Origin: an uncultured Spartobacteria bacterium
GTDB taxonomy: Bacteria; Verrucomicrobiota; Verrucomicrobiia; Chthoniobacterales; Chthoniobacteraceae
Direction of reading: 5' to 3'
DNA: 43,885 nt
Assembly (NCBI GenBank): GCA_903916085.1
Contig: CAIWVL010000083.1
Location: 1 to 43,885 of the forward strand
The notes under the pieces were generated by a model, which worked only from the letters and a program-made list of their open reading frames with translations, was not told the DNA's origin and made no database searches. Numbering within the stretch: position 1 is the stretch's first letter; each line of letters opens with the position of its first letter. Below, one piece after another: positions 8,479 through 15,776 of the stretch. Made by a program: the position numbers and the translations under genes.

Positions 8479-8516
8479 AAGACCGGCTCTGGGTAACCAG
8501 GCCGGTCTTTACTTTT
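8479..8516 (+). terminator. Intrinsic terminator after the His-rich gene
   Basis: AAGACCGGC (8479-8487) pairs perfectly with GCCGGTCTT (8501-8509), 13-base loop, followed by TACTTTT. It ends the transcript of the His-rich gene; on the other strand it lies downstream of the secreted protein at 8563-9264 and could serve both. Confidence 0.75.
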
Positions 8517-8562
8517 GCATAGGTGCTGGGACTCAAAGGGATTCAATCGCGCTGAATGAGAA

Positions 8563-9264
8563 TCACCGCGTCTTCATCGTCCAGCGTCCGTTGCGTTCTG
8601 CTAGAGCTGGTAGTTCGTCGGTGCGGTACTGGGTCTTGCCGATAGCACCCCACATCGGCACACCGGTTGCGCGCTGGAAATGGGCGTTCATACTTTCGCC
8701 CGAATGGCAGCCCCAGCTTTTGACAAAAGCGTCCTTGGTGAACATGCCGGGGCGCAATTTAGGGAGATCGTTTTCGTGCAACCAAACCTTTGAGGCACTG
8801 TCAATGTAGTTGGAATAATCAAACATCCAGCACGCCTTGTTCGAGTGCCCAAAGTATTCCAAATCGCTAATCTTGACGGCTTCTCGGTTCCTGCCCTGAT
8901 TCAGGTAATCCAAAAGCTCTGACGTTTTAGAAAAGTAAACCCGACGCACATGATAAGTGTCCCGCACCGAATCAATGAGCTTGAGCAGGTCCTTCCCCTC
9001 CTCACCTGCTCTGCGCAAATAAGCCGGTTTGTACACAAGCCAAGTGATCTGTGCCCCCGGCTCCGACTCTCGGATCTGCTGGATACGAATCCGAGCAGCG
9101 CGCACAAAGTTCATCCACCACCGGTCGTGAGGCTCAGGCTTGTAGTGCTCCCACTTGGAGAGAGACACGCCGCCCGAGATGATGATTACCTCACGCTCCG
9201 GTGCCGCATGAAGCGCCGACGCTAGCGCCATGAAAGCGGCCAAAATGGACAGGGTTCTACGCAT
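8563..9264 (-). CDS. Secreted protein of unknown function with a caspase-like His/Cys motif pair
   Basis: No family name recognised with certainty. The 233-residue product begins with a signal peptide (MRR, hydrophobic stretch to about residue 17, Ala-Leu-His-Ala cleavage site near 20), so it is exported. The mature part has alternating strands and helices: VIIISGG near 26, ITWLVYKP near 73, LEYFGHSN (His140) and FVKSWGCHSGES (Cys186). A hydrophobic strand ending in Gly-His, then about 45 residues later a hydrophobic strand ending in Gly-Cys-His-Ser-Gly, is the layout of clan CD (caspase-fold) peptidases and the related DUF4347 domain. This is a motif-level inference only. I start at 9264 because the signal peptide begins there; an upstream Met at 9288 is less likely. 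Neighbours give no functional link. Confidence 0.7.
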   Translation of the reverse strand: MRRTLSILAAFMALASALHAAPEREVIIISGGVSLSKWEHYKPEPHDRWWMNFVRAARIRIQQIRESEPGAQITWLVYKPAYLRRAGEEGKDLLKLIDSVRDTYHVRRVYFSKTSELLDYLNQGRNREAVKISDLEYFGHSNKACWMFDYSNYIDSASKVWLHENDLPKLRPGMFTKDAFVKSWGCHSGESMNAHFQRATGVPMWGAIGKTQYRTDELPALAERNGRWTMKTR

Positions 9265-9297
9265 AAAGAGTCCGCCGTTTGCCGCCACCCGACCACC

Positions 9298-10107
9298 TCA
9301 GATGGTCTGGCTTAGGAATCCGCCGTCCACCCGGATGTCGCTTCCCGTCACAAAACTGGAAGCCGCATGACTGGCGAGAAACACGCAGGCACCCACGAGT
9401 TCCTCAGAGGTTCCGAAGCGTTTCATCGGGGTGTGGCCCCAAATCGCTTGAGTGCGGGCGCTGGGCGTGCCGTCTGGTTGGAAAAGAAGGGCACGATTTT
9501 GTTCCGCTGGGAAAAATCCGGGAGTGATCGAGTTTACCCGCACGCCTTTGGGGGCCCATTCGCGGGCAAGGAATTGGGTAAAGTTGAGAACCGCCGCTTT
9601 GGCTGCGGAGTAGGCGATCACCCTAGACAAAGGCAAATGGGCTGAAACGCTGGCAATGTTAATGATGCTACCACGACCGCGCTGGCACATTCCTGGACCG
9701 AACACCTGCGAGGGCAACAGGGCGCCACCTGTTAGGTTCAGGTCGAAGGCCGCAGCCCAATCGGCCGCCTCAATCTCCTCAATGGCTTTTTGATCCGTTA
9801 CAGTGACCTTCGGGTCATTCCCGCCGGCCGCGTTTACCAGAATGCTCGGAGTGCCAAGTCCGGCCGTGACCGCTTCCAGAGCCTTTTCTAGTGAAGACCG
9901 GTCCGAGGCATCCGCCACCGCAAACATGGCCTGCCCACCGGCCGCATGAATTGCCTGAACACGAGCCTCCCCGCGTTCCGCATTGCGTCCTAGCACAGCG
10001 ACGCGTGCCCCCGCCGAAGCGAGGCCTTCAGCCAGCGCGCCGCCTAAAACCCCAGTGCCGCCCACGACAACAGCCACTTCTCCAGTCAGATCAAAAAGCG
10101 TACTCAT
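9298..10107 (-). CDS. SDR family oxidoreductase, D-mannonate oxidoreductase-like
   Basis: Predicted NAD(P)-dependent short-chain dehydrogenase of 269 residues, possibly interconverting D-fructuronate and D-mannonate in hexuronate breakdown. It has the cofactor motif VVGGTGVLGG (about residues 14-23), VNAAGGN (91-97), and a catalytic Ser near 153 with Tyr166 and Lys170 in YSAAK. The segments NLTGGALLPSQVFG, PGFFPAEQNRALL, HTPMKRFG and ASSFVTGSDIRVDGGF match the pattern I know from the SDR group annotated as D-mannonate oxidoreductase, rather than from generic fatty-acid reductases. The start at 10107 begins the conserved sequence; a TTG at 10128 would add seven residues. It stands alone, with no uxuA or kdgK beside it, so the substrate is inferred by family only. 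Confidence 0.8.
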   Translation of the reverse strand: MSTLFDLTGEVAVVVGGTGVLGGALAEGLASAGARVAVLGRNAERGEARVQAIHAAGGQAMFAVADASDRSSLEKALEAVTAGLGTPSILVNAAGGNDPKVTVTDQKAIEEIEAADWAAAFDLNLTGGALLPSQVFGPGMCQRGRGSIINIASVSAHLPLSRVIAYSAAKAAVLNFTQFLAREWAPKGVRVNSITPGFFPAEQNRALLFQPDGTPSARTQAIWGHTPMKRFGTSEELVGACVFLASHAASSFVTGSDIRVDGGFLSQTI

Positions 10108-10238
10108 CTTCAAATTAAGGAATTCCAAGTGCTAAGACCACCATCGTCTGGGGCTGTTGGCAAGCCTCGCTGCAAGAGAACCATGTTTCCAGCATTTATC
10201 CCCGTCAATGCCGCCCGGCTATGCTAAAACATGGCTCA

Positions 10239-11288
10239 ATGTATGAAGTGGCCATTATCGGTGGAGGCCCGGCTGGGGCAACTTGCGCTGCCCTGTGTTC
10301 CGCTGCGGGAAAAAAGGTACTGCTTTTAGAGCGCTCTGTGTTTCCTCGGGAGAAAGTGTGTGGGGACTGCCTAAATCCGCTCGCTTGGGGTGTGCTTGAG
10401 CAGCTTGGGCTGCGAGAACGGGTGCTCGCCTGCGTTCATACCCAGCTCACAGGAGTACGCTTCACAGGCATAGCCGGAGAGACAGTGCGTATTCCCCTGC
10501 CCCAAAACGAGTTTCCTGAACTCGGCCTGACTCGGGGACGTCTCGATCAACTGCTACTTGAGCGTGCCCGAGAAACGGGCGCCGAGGTGCACGAGAACTG
10601 CGCTCTCACCGGGGTGCGTTTTCTGGGACAGAAATGGCAGCTCCGGTGCGAATCCGGCGACTTTGAGGCCCGTGAGCTTGTCGCTGCCGATGGACGCAAC
10701 TCCACCACGTTGCGATTGCTCGGCCGTATGCCCCCTCCAGTTCCCGATGAACGGGTGGCGGTTCAAACCCATTTCCCCTGCCCGCCTGGGCTCGAATCCG
10801 AAGTCGGCATGCGCTTTGTCATCCAAGGCTACGTCGGCATCGCGCCTGTGGGCGGTGGCATGGCGAATTTGTGTCTCGTCTCCAGGCCTCGCGATCTTCA
10901 AGCGATCAAGCGCTGGGCTCTTGCGGAGTTCGGGCTTCCCGAGGGACAGACCTGGCGCAGCATCGCGCCCTTGCGCCGTTCGGCGGTGTCGCCGGTGAGC
11001 GAGCGACTGTGGCTAGTGGGCGACACGGCTACGGTTGTGGAGCCCTTTACTGGCGAGGGGATCGCCTACGCCCTGCGCACTGGAGCCTTATGCGCTGGAG
11101 CGCTTTTGGCGGACGACCCCTCAGCTTATTTGCGAGATCATGCAACGTTATACAGGGGCCGCCTCTGGGTGAATCACTTGGCGCGGTGGGCGTGTCTGCA
11201 TCCTGAGGCTGGATCGAGACTGGTAAAGATTGGCAAATGGTTCCCTGCCATCTTTAGCGCATTGACTAGCAAAGTGGTCGCGCGGTGA
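10239..11288 (+). CDS. NAD(P)/FAD-dependent oxidoreductase, geranylgeranyl reductase type
   Basis: Flavoprotein of 349 residues in the geranylgeranyl reductase/aromatic hydroxylase superfamily. The N-terminal FAD dinucleotide motif is EVAIIGGGPAGATCA (about residues 3-17); FPREKVCGDCLNP (about 42-54) is the characteristic Cys-containing block of this branch; GDTATVVEPFTGEGI is the second FAD motif. It probably reduces or oxidises a lipid or polyketide-like substrate; the substrate is unknown. I prefer the Met at 10239 directly before the Rossmann strand; a Met at 10221 adds six residues. Neither start has a clear ribosome binding site. The class is often a neighbour of the kind of methyltransferase found here at 3669-4364, but the two are 6 kb apart on opposite strands. 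Confidence 0.8.
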   Translation: MYEVAIIGGGPAGATCAALCSAAGKKVLLLERSVFPREKVCGDCLNPLAWGVLEQLGLRERVLACVHTQLTGVRFTGIAGETVRIPLPQNEFPELGLTRGRLDQLLLERARETGAEVHENCALTGVRFLGQKWQLRCESGDFEARELVAADGRNSTTLRLLGRMPPPVPDERVAVQTHFPCPPGLESEVGMRFVIQGYVGIAPVGGGMANLCLVSRPRDLQAIKRWALAEFGLPEGQTWRSIAPLRRSAVSPVSERLWLVGDTATVVEPFTGEGIAYALRTGALCAGALLADDPSAYLRDHATLYRGRLWVNHLARWACLHPEAGSRLVKIGKWFPAIFSALTSKVVAR

Positions 11289-11408
11289 GTGCATGTCCCA
11301 CCCAATCATGTTGCAGTGAGTTCAGCCTGCCTCCACACCAATTCCATCTCTAAGGAAATGAACCTTTCGCGGATGTTTATGAGGTATCCCCTCACCGAGA
11401 AAATCACC

Positions 11409-12149
11409 ATGCGCGCATTCCTAGCCACGACCCTCCTCCTTTCAGCCATCACCTTCGGTGCTGATTTACCTGCTATCCCCGCCGACCCGATTGCCAAAAA
11501 GAAGGAACTCTTATTTTCAGACGACTTTCAAGGAGCCGAGCCGGCCAAAGTTTGGCACAAAGTCGTTCCGACCTTCGTGCTCGAGAACGGCTCACTCAAA
11601 GGCTCCCAAACTCGCGATGTCGACATCCCTGCCGCCGACGGAAAACCTGAGGTGAAAAAACACGCGGCGGTTCATGGCCTCGACATTCCCACAAAGGATA
11701 GTGTGGTTGAGGTAAAAATCCGTTTCGCAGGGAACAGCATGATGAGTGTCGAGTTTGACGACCGGCAGTACACTGGCGCGCATTACGGTCACATTTGCCT
11801 CGCCCAAGTCCGTCCCAACGGGGTGACAATCGTTGATCAGCGCGATGGTGGAATGCGTAATGACATCTATGAAATGGGAAAAGATCCTTCCAAAAAAGAA
11901 GAACGCGCTAAACTTTTGGTCGGACGCAGTGCAAATTTCCCACTGACGTTAGAAACTGAAAAATGGTATAATCTCAGAGTGGAAACCGTCGCTGACGCGA
12001 TGCGGGTGAGCATTGATGAAAAGCCAGTAGCGTTTCTAAAGTCGTCGGGCATTGGACATGAGACGAAGTCTAAACTCGAGTTTGGTGTGGGCGGAAAAGA
12101 CGGCTATTTCGACGATCTCAAGGTCTGGAACGCAGAAGCTGCGCAGTAG
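11409..12149 (+). CDS. Secreted DUF1080-like (3-keto-disaccharide hydrolase type) protein
   Basis: 246-residue exported protein with a typical signal peptide (MRAFLATTLLLSAITFGA, cleavage near residue 18). The mature part reads as a concanavalin A-like beta-sandwich: LLFSDDFQG near 36, a pair of ENGSLKGSQ and VHGLDIP strands, VEVKIRFAG, WYNLRVETVADAMRVSIDE and GKDGYFDDLKVW at the C-terminus. This order of motifs resembles DUF1080/laminin-G-like proteins abundant in Verrucomicrobia and Planctomycetes, some of which act on 3-keto-glycosides; catalysis is not proven by what I see. I start at the Met that opens the signal peptide; the frame is open upstream with other Met codons (11358, with AAGGA just before it). 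Transcribed alone after the FAD oxidoreductase. Confidence 0.7.
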   Translation: MRAFLATTLLLSAITFGADLPAIPADPIAKKKELLFSDDFQGAEPAKVWHKVVPTFVLENGSLKGSQTRDVDIPAADGKPEVKKHAAVHGLDIPTKDSVVEVKIRFAGNSMMSVEFDDRQYTGAHYGHICLAQVRPNGVTIVDQRDGGMRNDIYEMGKDPSKKEERAKLLVGRSANFPLTLETEKWYNLRVETVADAMRVSIDEKPVAFLKSSGIGHETKSKLEFGVGGKDGYFDDLKVWNAEAAQ

Positions 12150-12855
12150 TTAACTGACTTGGACGTTTAGAGGACGTTCTCCCCGAGTACTTCGTCCGGC
12201 GATAAATGGCGGATCTTTTGATCTCAAATAGGCGCTGCCCGGGGAGTGGCATTCCCTGGGAACGCTGAGCCCCTGCTCCGCAGGGACGCCCATCGCACGC
12301 AGAACGCCGGTGCGGAGTTGGAACTCCGCGCTCCCAAGGTAAGTCAATTCTGAAAAAGCCGCCTCCGTGCGCTGGGCAGGGCTTACATTTCGCAAAAATT
12401 GCACCCACCGGTGCTCAAAAAAAAAAGAGTCAAAACCGCTCAAGCCAGCCCAACAGCTTCCCGAAATTCATCGCTGCTGCGCTCATCAGCGCATTGAGGG
12501 CAGTGCCAACTGTTCGCTTGAGTCAGCGGGTGGTGTCGCTTTGGGCCCCATTAAAATTCCCAGTTTTTGAGTGTGTTAGACACCCGTTGACAGAACGAAT
12601 CGGATGCCAAATGTAACGTTTAAGTAACTCACATTCAATAATTTGTTGCATTTTTAACATCAACTAATTTACACTAGCTGATTGTACCGAGACAGAACTA
12701 GGACAAAAGGCTGGAGCGTTCTGCCAGCAATGCTCAGAACCCGAGGCCGCAACCTGTCGACAGTTGATCAAGCGATGTGTTAGCATCGCGACTTCAGGCC
12801 ATAGACGATTTTTGTCAGCGGATCGAATCGTTTTAATTTAAATTGAAGTCACACA
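12150..12855. other. Long intergenic region: REP-like element, then an AT-rich leader
   Basis: About 700 bases with no convincing gene. The middle (12252-12329) carries three GC-rich hairpins, described separately. From about 12580 the sequence becomes AT-rich. A TTGACA at 12587-12592 could be a -35 box, but I see no good -10 box at the right spacing. The AT-rich part probably contains the promoter and leader of the polysaccharide-lyase-like gene at 12856. Confidence 0.5.
12252..12329. repeat. REP-like compound palindromic element
   Basis: Three hairpins in a row: TTCCC-T-GGGAA (12252-12262), CCCTGC-TCC-GCAGGG (12271-12285) and GCGGAGTT-GG-AACTCCGC (12312-12329). The last matches in layout the palindrome GGCGGACT-TTCC-AGTCCGCC at 26645-26664. 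Such intergenic palindromes are typical of dispersed REP-type elements; dispersion beyond this window cannot be checked here. Confidence 0.5.
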
Positions 12856-15147
12856 ATGAACCCGAATCCGTATTTAAAGCCTTTGCTGGGGGCCTGTATT
12901 TTGTCCTGCTTTAGCCCACAGGTGCAGTCTGCTACCAAAGAGGATTATCTCAGAGCTACCGACAGTTGGGTGCGCAACGACATGGGGGGACGTTGGGAAA
13001 AGATGGTCAATCAGGTGCTGCAGGCACCCAACCCGCCCCCTGACGGCAAGTATATTCTCTGTGGTCGAGGTGAAGTAAGTAATGCGCTTCCCCTTGCTTT
13101 AATAGGGGTGCGTTGCCTGAATAATGGTGATGAAGTTTCAGGCAAGAAATTCCTTCAGAATGCCTTAAGGATTGTGCAAACCTGTAATAAGGTGACAGTC
13201 GATAACTACGACGACAACGCCCTAGATGATGGAACTTCTCGTGGGCAGATTAACTTTGTTCTTTCTGAGGTGGTCGACGCCTGTGTCATTTTGAAGGAAC
13301 GGGGTTTCCTGAAAGGGGAGGAATTGCAGCGGACCCGGGTTATGTTGGAGAAAAATGTGGAGTATCGAATGACGCTACTGCCCCAAATTGGGATGGGCGG
13401 TCTTTCCAATCAGATTAACCACTATGCGCACGGTGTTCTCGCTGCGGTAAATTTTTTAAACAGAGAATTACTCGAAGACAAAGCCTTTGCTGCGAGTCGT
13501 CCTGATCTGCCATCCAAGATGGATAAGATGCTTGCTTGGAGTGCGCTTCCTTTGAAGAACGGTCTAAACTATCCTTATCTTTATAAATTGTTAGATGATG
13601 GAACTTTTTCTCAACCATACAAGGATGATGGGCGTGATCGTGTAACTGAAGTTACCAAGGCTGATCCTCGGCCTCATGTGGGTAACAACGAGAACTCTAG
13701 TGGGTATGCCGCTGAGTCTGTTTATTATTTGCTGCGTCTTTGTAATGAGATCCCTGCGAAATTTGCGGTTGAGCTGACCGACGAAAAACGCAGGGAGTTG
13801 TGTGATTGGTTAATGGGTTGGTCCCAACAGTTGATGCCCATCGGTCTCATCCCGTCGTATGGGGATGCGGAATGGGAGCCTAATGGCACTTGGATCGCAG
13901 CTTTCGAGACGGCCGCCAAGACCTTCAGTGATCCTAAATTTGGTGCAGCCTCTGCGCATTTTAAAGACACCGCAGATCGTATTTTTCAATATGGCGAAAC
14001 TGCGGCGAAGGGGAAATTCTGGGATCGACTGTTTCTAGCGGTTTCGGAAACGGATGATGCGATTAAACCCGTTGGTATTGCTCAACGGTCTACCATTGTG
14101 ATGCAGCAATCCGGCAGTGGAGAATTGCAACCGGGTAAGGTGATCCTTCGTGGCGAGGCGACCAAGCGCGAAGAGCAGCCCTTCGCCATGTTTGATACCT
14201 TCTACAACAAGAGCCACTCTCATCCGGATTGGGGCGCTCTACTGGCTTATGGAAGTTTCGGCAGTATTTTTCAACACGAGGCAAGTTACGACGCCGGCCC
14301 AATGTACTTCCATAACATGTTCATTGTCCGACCAGCCAATGAACCGTTCTTGCCGTTTGCGAAGTTGTTCAAAGATCCGAAGGATACTTTATTGGAAAAG
14401 GGTAAGTCGGGCCTGGAGAGTCTTTCCCGAAAATTGGTCTCTGCGGAGCAACTCGATTTCGGCCGTTTTGCTTGGGCGCAGATCGTCACTAACGTCCGGT
14501 GGCGGGGTAGCAATAATGGCTTAAACCTGACTAGGCAGGCAGTCTTAGAAAAAAAGTCAGGGATTTTGATCGTTGCGGATTCCATTTCGGGTGAGCTCAA
14601 AGAGCCCGTGACCTATGGACCGCTCTGGCACGTGCAGAACGTTCTGGACAAAAATGAAAGCGGCTTTCTGTGTCAGGACGACTATCAGCACGTTTTGAAT
14701 CCCAAAATAGCGCCGCGAGTCATCGCGTCCACAGTTAGGCCTGTCTGGATTGGGGTAGCTGGCCCGCAAGGATCTACCTTGGATAGTCTCGACTGGCACT
14801 TTTATGGCCGCCATTATCATTCGGACATTCCACAGAAAACTTTCCTTTCCGGCCAGTATACTGAGCGTCTGAATAAGAATCAGGGCAGTTTGTTCCTGAC
14901 CTTATTTGTTCCTCTAGCGCCGGGTACAACGAAATTGCCCGAAGCTCCAGCTAAGGTTGAAGTCACTGGCGCCACTGGTACGGCTCAAATCGGTGGTATT
15001 TGCTATAAATTTGGAGATCTGCCTGCTGTCTCCGGTAACAAAGTGGATCTCCAAGTTTCGGGAATGGACGAGTTCGGTAAAGAATACACTGCTAGGCTCT
15101 TGCACGATGGGTCTCTGGCGGAACGTCAACTAGAGATCCAGAAATAA
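12856..15147 (+). CDS. Secreted heparinase II/III or alginate-lyase-like protein
   Basis: 763-residue exported protein, probably acting on an acidic polysaccharide. It has a signal peptide to about residue 25 (MNPNPYLKPLLGACILSCFS, then VQSA). Residues about 30-400 look alpha-helical as in an alpha/alpha toroid, with NQINHYAHGV near 184 and NENSSGYAAESVYYLLRLC near 277. Residues about 440-750 are beta-rich, starting with NKSHSHPDWGALLAYGSFG, which resembles the conserved His block of heparinase II/III beta-sandwich domains. Catalytic residues cannot be assigned safely. Codon use is visibly AT-richer than in flanking genes and the gene sits alone between two gene-poor stretches, suggesting transfer. 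Similar-looking non-catalytic proteins exist, so enzymatic function is tentative. Confidence 0.65.
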   Translation: MNPNPYLKPLLGACILSCFSPQVQSATKEDYLRATDSWVRNDMGGRWEKMVNQVLQAPNPPPDGKYILCGRGEVSNALPLALIGVRCLNNGDEVSGKKFLQNALRIVQTCNKVTVDNYDDNALDDGTSRGQINFVLSEVVDACVILKERGFLKGEELQRTRVMLEKNVEYRMTLLPQIGMGGLSNQINHYAHGVLAAVNFLNRELLEDKAFAASRPDLPSKMDKMLAWSALPLKNGLNYPYLYKLLDDGTFSQPYKDDGRDRVTEVTKADPRPHVGNNENSSGYAAESVYYLLRLCNEIPAKFAVELTDEKRRELCDWLMGWSQQLMPIGLIPSYGDAEWEPNGTWIAAFETAAKTFSDPKFGAASAHFKDTADRIFQYGETAAKGKFWDRLFLAVSETDDAIKPVGIAQRSTIVMQQSGSGELQPGKVILRGEATKREEQPFAMFDTFYNKSHSHPDWGALLAYGSFGSIFQHEASYDAGPMYFHNMFIVRPANEPFLPFAKLFKDPKDTLLEKGKSGLESLSRKLVSAEQLDFGRFAWAQIVTNVRWRGSNNGLNLTRQAVLEKKSGILIVADSISGELKEPVTYGPLWHVQNVLDKNESGFLCQDDYQHVLNPKIAPRVIASTVRPVWIGVAGPQGSTLDSLDWHFYGRHYHSDIPQKTFLSGQYTERLNKNQGSLFLTLFVPLAPGTTKLPEAPAKVEVTGATGTAQIGGICYKFGDLPAVSGNKVDLQVSGMDEFGKEYTARLLHDGSLAERQLEIQK

Positions 15148-15218
15148 TATATAAAATGGATTGGCGCTTCTATTTTAATGTTGAGCGGAGTAATGAAAAT
15201 CGTGGGTTCAACAAACCG

Positions 15219-15776
15219 ATGAAAGCGCGTCACTTCGAATATCGATTGGCATGTTTAGTCTCTCTACCGTCGGCATGATCGGCTGCCGCCGCCTTGTACC
15301 ATTGGTCAATCCCTCAGGAATCAGGACGACGCGCGTATCTGTGGATTCCAGAACGGTGTGAGCGCATGGGGCTGGTAGGAGACATGAACAATTTGACTGA
15401 GTCCGCACTTATTGAGAACCCAGTTGTTCGGAAGGTGTGCGAGGAGGTCCGTATTGGTATCCTCTGAATTGCGGAGGTTTCATGGGGCGATTCACCATTA
15501 GGAAATACGTGGGGGCAGATTTCTGGTGTTTGTACAAAAGAGCAGGCCAACACCTTTGCCATGCGGTCGGCAATCGTGAAGAGCGCGGGGCCCCACCTAA
15601 CCCCTGAACAGGCGGCTGCAAAAGAAAACCTCAAGGCCGCCCAACTCGAACTCAATCAAGCATCTCCTAAAGCCACACAGCGCTTATCAACCGTCTACGC
15701 GAGACAGTTAATTGAGGTGCCGCTGAAACTCCTGCCCCCAAATTATCGCAGGCGATCACTAGCCAAAACTACCTGA
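15219..15776 (+). pseudogene. Decayed lipoprotein-like gene (two frame changes and an in-frame TGA)
   Basis: A coherent protein can be read only by changing frame. The ATG at 15219 opens a signal-like MKARHFEYRLACLVSLPS and stops at 15276; the overlapping frame from 15251 continues with MIGCRRLVPLVNPSGIRTT to a stop at 15359; then the first frame resumes at about 15357-15366 with MGLVGDMNNLTESALIENP, meets TGA at 15465, and continues coherently as IAEVSWGDSPLGNTWGQIS and ANTFAMRSAIVKSAG to the stop at 15774. The Cys after MIG could be a lipobox. I do not recognise the family. Alternatively it contains sequencing errors. The last 8 bases overlap the convergent propeller gene. Confidence 0.5.

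Noticed and set aside
12367-12570. 67-codon frame in the gap before the lyase-like gene
   Set aside because: No motif, start inside the palindrome-rich region, and an A-run makes the frame arbitrary.
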